Shown here: positions 60,565 to 64,000 of the stretch, in pieces
Position numbering within the stretch: position 1 is the stretch's first letter
Layout of the letters: every line of letters begins with the position of its first letter
Assembly: GCA_964635975.1 (NCBI GenBank)
Contig: CAZWPO010000001.1
Location: 62,001-126,000, forward strand
Source of the DNA: UBA5314 sp964635975
GTDB taxonomy: Bacteria > Bacillota > Syntrophomonadia > Syntrophomonadales > Syntrophomonadaceae
Length of the DNA: 64,000 nt
Direction: 5' to 3'
Notes under the pieces: model-generated
What the model saw: the letters and a program-made list of their open reading frames with translations, nothing else
Told to the model about the DNA's origin: nothing
Databases searched by the model: none
Program-made: the position numbers and the translations under genes

Positions 60565-62745
60565 CTATTCACCTTTCGTCTCTCCGGGAAGCACCCGGCG
60601 CACTTCAATCACGTCTTTCACTTTCTGAATGCGGTGGATAACCGCCTGAAGGCGGTTTAAGTCGTTTATCTCAAGTTTGAAATTCATGAGAGCCAGGTTG
60701 TTTTTTGTCGCCCTGGAATACACCGAGTTAATCTGTATGCGCGCTTCAGCAATTTCATTCAAGACATCGGTAGTAAGGCGGGGGCGATCAAAAGCACTTA
60801 CCTCCAACTCCACGTTGTAGACCCCGGAAGCATCTGCCCAATCCACCTCCAGGATGCGGTCCTTTTCATTGCGTAGATAATGCTGCATGTTGGGGCAGTC
60901 GCGGCGGTGAACTGAAACGCCTCTGCCCCTGGTTATATAGCCGAGCACATCATCCCCGGGCAGGGGATTGCAGCAGCGGGCTAATCTTATAGCCACGTCA
61001 TCGACCCCTCTAACCCTCAAAGCGTTGGTCTCTTTGCTGCGGGGTATACCGCTTTTCGGACCGATGGGAACCTTGAGAATCTCTTCCACCTGCGCTTCCT
61101 GGAAAAACAGGTCCTTCTGCTTGTTTATAACCTGGGCAGCGGTAATAGCTCCATCACCTACAGCAGCCATTAAATCGTCAGTGCTGTTATGGCCGAACCT
61201 TTTGGCCACCTCAAGCAAACGGTCTTCTTTAAAAAACTCCTTGACGGCCAGGTTCTTCTTCTTCAGCTCTCTTTCCAGTGAATCATGGCCTTTTACCAGG
61301 TTTGCCTGCCGCTTCTCGCGGTTAAACCACTGGCGAATTTTGCTCTTGGCTGATGAAGTCTTGACAAAATCCATCCATCCGAAGGTAGGTCCGGGTGAAT
61401 TTTTGGAGGTCATTATTTCAACGATATCGCCGTTTTCCAGCGGATAATCCAGGGGTACAATGCGTCCGTTGACCTTGGCCCCCGTACATTTATGACCCAC
61501 CTCGGTATGCACCCGGTAGGCAAAATCAACCGGGCATGCGCTTTTGGGCAGCTCAATGACTGCCCCCTTGGGAGTAAAAACAAAAACCGTATCGTCAAAA
61601 AGATCTATTCGCAGGGACTCCATGAACTCCTTGGTATCCTTGATCTCCTGCTGCCATTCCAGGAACTGCCTGAGCCAGGAAAGTTTTTGATCAAATTTTC
61701 TATCTTTAGTGCCGGCACCTTCTTTGTATCGCCAGTGTGCTGCTATGCCCGATTCTGCAATGCGGTGCATTTCAAAGGTGCGGATCTGTACCTCGAAAGG
61801 CTCTCCACCCTGGCCGATCAAAGTCGTATGCAGAGATTGGTACATGTTAGGTTTGGGAGTAGCAATATAGTCTTTAAATCGACCGGGCAGGGGCTTCCAC
61901 ATGGTGTGGATTATACCGAGCACCCCGTAGCATTCTCTCACATCATTTACCAGAACCCGAATCGCTATTTTATCGTAAATCTCATCGATATCTTTATTCT
62001 GTTTGACCATTTTTTTGTAGATGCTGTAGATGTTTTTTGGGCGTCCTTCTATATCAGCTTCAATGCCTATCTGGCGCAGTCCGTTTTTGATCTGCTCGAT
62101 CAAGTCATGCACATAGTCTTCACGTTCGCGCCGTTTGGCTTTTAAACGCCGCGCTATCTCATAATAAATCTCTGGGTCAAGATATGCAAAGGCCAGATCT
62201 TCAAGTTCCCATTTGAATTGAAATATCCCCAGGCGATGAGCCAGGGGAGCAAATATCTCGATAGTTTCGAGGGCTATTTCTTTTTGTTTACGCTCCGGCT
62301 GAAAGTTCAGGGTCCGCATATTGTGCAGACGGTCTGCCAATTTGATAAGAATGACGCGTATATCTTTGGCCATAGCCAGAAACATTTTACGCAGGTTCTC
62401 TGCTTGAGCTTCCTCCCTGGATTTAAAATTAATTCGCGAGAGTTTGGTAACACCATCGACCAGTACTGCTATTTCTTCGCCGAACTCGGCCAGGATGCTT
62501 GCATAGCTGGCATCGGTATCTTCCACCACATCATGAAGCAGGGCTGCGCAGATAGAAGGAACATCCATTTCTATTTTGGTTAAGATAAGCGCTACTTCCA
62601 CGGGATGAATTATATAAGGCTCCCCGGAAAATCGCATTTGCCCTTGATGAGCTTTCAGGGCATATTCATACGCTCGCGTAATTAGATCAAAATCGGCGCT
62701 TATATCATATTCTTTTATTTTCTCATAAATAGCCTGTGGGCCCAT
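60565..62745 (-). CDS. relA: RelA/SpoT homologue, bifunctional (p)ppGpp synthetase/hydrolase
   Basis: 726 residues. HD hydrolase domain with YIIHPVEVALILTKIEMDVP and ALLHDVVEDTDAS (about 50-75), synthetase domain with GRFKDYIATPKPNMYQSLHT (about 302), TGS domain (about 390-450) and a C-terminal ACT domain (about 650-720). RFKD in the synthetase motif is typical of bifunctional Rel enzymes; HD motif residues are present. It makes and breaks the alarmone of the stringent response, which also lowers GTP and so affects CodY. Confidence 0.96.
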   Translation of the reverse strand: MGPQAIYEKIKEYDISADFDLITRAYEYALKAHQGQMRFSGEPYIIHPVEVALILTKIEMDVPSICAALLHDVVEDTDASYASILAEFGEEIAVLVDGVTKLSRINFKSREEAQAENLRKMFLAMAKDIRVILIKLADRLHNMRTLNFQPERKQKEIALETIEIFAPLAHRLGIFQFKWELEDLAFAYLDPEIYYEIARRLKAKRREREDYVHDLIEQIKNGLRQIGIEADIEGRPKNIYSIYKKMVKQNKDIDEIYDKIAIRVLVNDVRECYGVLGIIHTMWKPLPGRFKDYIATPKPNMYQSLHTTLIGQGGEPFEVQIRTFEMHRIAESGIAAHWRYKEGAGTKDRKFDQKLSWLRQFLEWQQEIKDTKEFMESLRIDLFDDTVFVFTPKGAVIELPKSACPVDFAYRVHTEVGHKCTGAKVNGRIVPLDYPLENGDIVEIMTSKNSPGPTFGWMDFVKTSSAKSKIRQWFNREKRQANLVKGHDSLERELKKKNLAVKEFFKEDRLLEVAKRFGHNSTDDLMAAVGDGAITAAQVINKQKDLFFQEAQVEEILKVPIGPKSGIPRSKETNALRVRGVDDVAIRLARCCNPLPGDDVLGYITRGRGVSVHRRDCPNMQHYLRNEKDRILEVDWADASGVYNVELEVSAFDRPRLTTDVLNEIAEARIQINSVYSRATKNNLALMNFKLEINDLNRLQAVIHRIQKVKDVIEVRRVLPGETKGE

Positions 62746-62750
62746 TCAAA

Positions 62751-64000
62751 TCACCAATCCAGGGCTTTTTTTATCTCCTGCTCAAAAATGGCCAGAGCCT
62801 TCTTTTCCCCCTGACCTTCCTGGAAAAATGCAGATTTAGAAAGGTTATCGGGCATAAAATCCCGTTTCCTTAACTTTATTGCCATAATACTACCCTTTTT
62901 CTGGACCCTGCACAAGTCCATGTCTTGAAGAATGCGAAAGATTGACTGCAATTCCATGGCTTTCAGGGCTATCCCGGCTGATTTCGACACATGTTTTCGA
63001 ATTGATACTTCATCTGTCTCAAAAACCGATGAATCAATGGTTTGAATTCCGCGCCATACCTTTTGCACAAGCGTTTGATCAGGATATAATGTATCCAGGA
63101 ACCGCTGGTTGGACTCCAAACCCTGTCTGCCAAACGCAATCCTTGCAACTGGTATTTGCCTGGCAGGCCAGTGTTCAGCCACCAAATGGGCTTCTTCCAT
63201 GCTGAAAGGAGCATCAGCAAAATAGATATGCTGGGCAGTCCGGTCTTTATATATTCCTTGAATGAGCCCGCCATCTGTCAGTAAGACGCCTGTACTCTGC
63301 AAAAAAAATTGGCGATGATATCTCCTGCGCGCACGACTGTCTTCCAACCCTGCCTCCGTAATTAGTTCCGGGTATAAGGCTTGCAGGGATTTGATCGTAG
63401 ATGGTCGATTAGCATAAACCAGATACTGCTGGCCTGCAGTCAAAACCATCTGGTCTTCCAGCCAGGTTAATCCAGACAATTCTACTTCCGGCCAATCAAA
63501 AATATTTAAAACTTCATTTTTCCATCTATAATAGCTGCTAACAAAAGCTCTCGTTGAGAGAAGTACTGTGGCCTGGCCGCTGTTGGCTGCCTTCCACAAG
63601 CGCTGCCTATCATCCGGATGCACTGCCCCATGTAGTTCGTTTATCAGCGGGGAATGGAAAAATCCTTCCAGCCAGCTCCTTACCTTCCTCAATAATCTGA
63701 GGGTGGGAAAGACTATTACCATAGCTTGCTTTTTCGCCAGATGAGCAGCCACCTCTCTCAACAGGGCGCCCCTTTTATCAATCGCATCCGGATCATAGCG
63801 GTCAGGTCTGAGAGCAGCTTTGGCATCCATTATCCTGAACTGTGTGGTTTTTCTACCTCTATATTCATTCTCTTTGACATGCCCTGCAATATCTATAAGC
63901 AGTTGTCGATGAGGAAAATTTATAAAATCGCTGCGGTTAAACGCGATACATTCTATTTCTTGATAATCCAGGCGCGCTTTAAAATGCTCCTTGCCCTTGC
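62751..64000 (-). CDS. recJ: RecJ, single-strand DNA exonuclease (C-terminal part)
   Basis: The open frame runs from the relA-proximal stop to the right edge without interruption, about 416 codons; the start and DHH/DHHA1 catalytic domains lie outside. The visible portion begins in the OB region (FNRSDFINFPHRQLLIDIAG, then VKENEYRGRKTTQFRIMDAK) and continues into the Firmicute-specific C-terminal domain (ssDNA-exonuc_C family). That domain has a degenerate helicase-like look (VFPTLRLLRKVRSWLEGFF, HPDDRQRLW). RecJ works in recombinational repair. Gene order recJ-relA-dtd matches Firmicutes. Confidence 0.9.
   Translation of the reverse strand, partial: KGKEHFKARLDYQEIECIAFNRSDFINFPHRQLLIDIAGHVKENEYRGRKTTQFRIMDAKAALRPDRYDPDAIDKRGALLREVAAHLAKKQAMVIVFPTLRLLRKVRSWLEGFFHSPLINELHGAVHPDDRQRLWKAANSGQATVLLSTRAFVSSYYRWKNEVLNIFDWPEVELSGLTWLEDQMVLTAGQQYLVYANRPSTIKSLQALYPELITEAGLEDSRARRRYHRQFFLQSTGVLLTDGGLIQGIYKDRTAQHIYFADAPFSMEEAHLVAEHWPARQIPVARIAFGRQGLESNQRFLDTLYPDQTLVQKVWRGIQTIDSSVFETDEVSIRKHVSKSAGIALKAMELQSIFRILQDMDLCRVQKKGSIMAIKLRKRDFMPDNLSKSAFFQEGQGEKKALAIFEQEIKKALDW

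Noticed and set aside
1..64000. CRISPR arrays, tRNA or rRNA genes, insertion sequences
   Set aside because: No regularly spaced direct repeats, cloverleaf-like segments, rRNA blocks or transposase frames were seen on either strand.

Overview
The window is a stretch of chromosome from a motile, endospore-forming, low-to-mid-GC Clostridia-type Firmicute. The evidence is a SpoIIGA/sigma-E/sigma-G cluster, CodY, a FliY-type flagellar switch, a meso-diaminopimelate MurE, a Firmicute-type RecJ C-terminus and a T-box leader. The gene order topA-trmFO-xerC(codV)-hslV-hslU-codY-flgB matches Bacillus. Protein style and layout resemble Syntrophomonadaceae, but that placement is an inference and was not tested. 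Almost every gene lies on the minus strand, so transcription runs from high to low coordinates.

Reading with transcription: (1) 64000-59428 holds recJ (5' end outside the window), relA, dtd and a glyoxalase-II-like hydrolase. (2) 59407-52679 holds a strong promoter, a phenylalanine T-box leader with a duplicated antiterminator/terminator module, then aroF-pheA-hemZ-hisS-aspS. (3) 52640-52331 is a free-standing noncoding RNA with its own promoter and terminator, probably 6S RNA. (4) 52151-50409 is a paaK-like CoA ligase with an ACT-domain partner. (5) 49841-30217 is the division and cell-wall (dcw) cluster: mraZ with three operator repeats, rsmH, ftsL, a PASTA-bearing PBP, murE, murF, mraY, murD, ftsW, murG, murC, murA, ftsQ, two DUF881 proteins, sbp, ftsA and ftsZ. 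There is no murB. (6) 29861-25823 holds spoIIGA-sigE-sigG, a tiny membrane-peptide ORF without a normal start codon, and a solitary DNA methyltransferase. (7) 25254-25714 is the only plus-strand unit: two unrecognised small ORFs and a terminator. (8) 25034-16632 is dprA, topA, trmFO, xerC, hslV, hslU, codY and a terminator. (9) 16500-1 is a structured leader with a sigma-D-like promoter, then the fla/che operon flgB-flgC-fliE-fliF-fliG-fliH-fliI-fliJ-ylxF-fliK-flgD-(TIGR02530 family)-flgE-flbD-fliL-fliM-fliY-cheY-fliO-fliP-fliQ-fliR, cut off inside fliR.

The core genes are conventional. The less ordinary material is in the gaps: the partially doubled Phe T-box, the hairpin-terminated leader before flgB, the long inverted repeat between spoIIGA and ftsZ, the MraZ boxes, the probable 6S RNA, the small-ORF pair at 25.3-25.6 kb, and the methyltransferase plus micro-ORF behind sigG. 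No tRNA, rRNA, CRISPR array, insertion sequence or prophage was seen.
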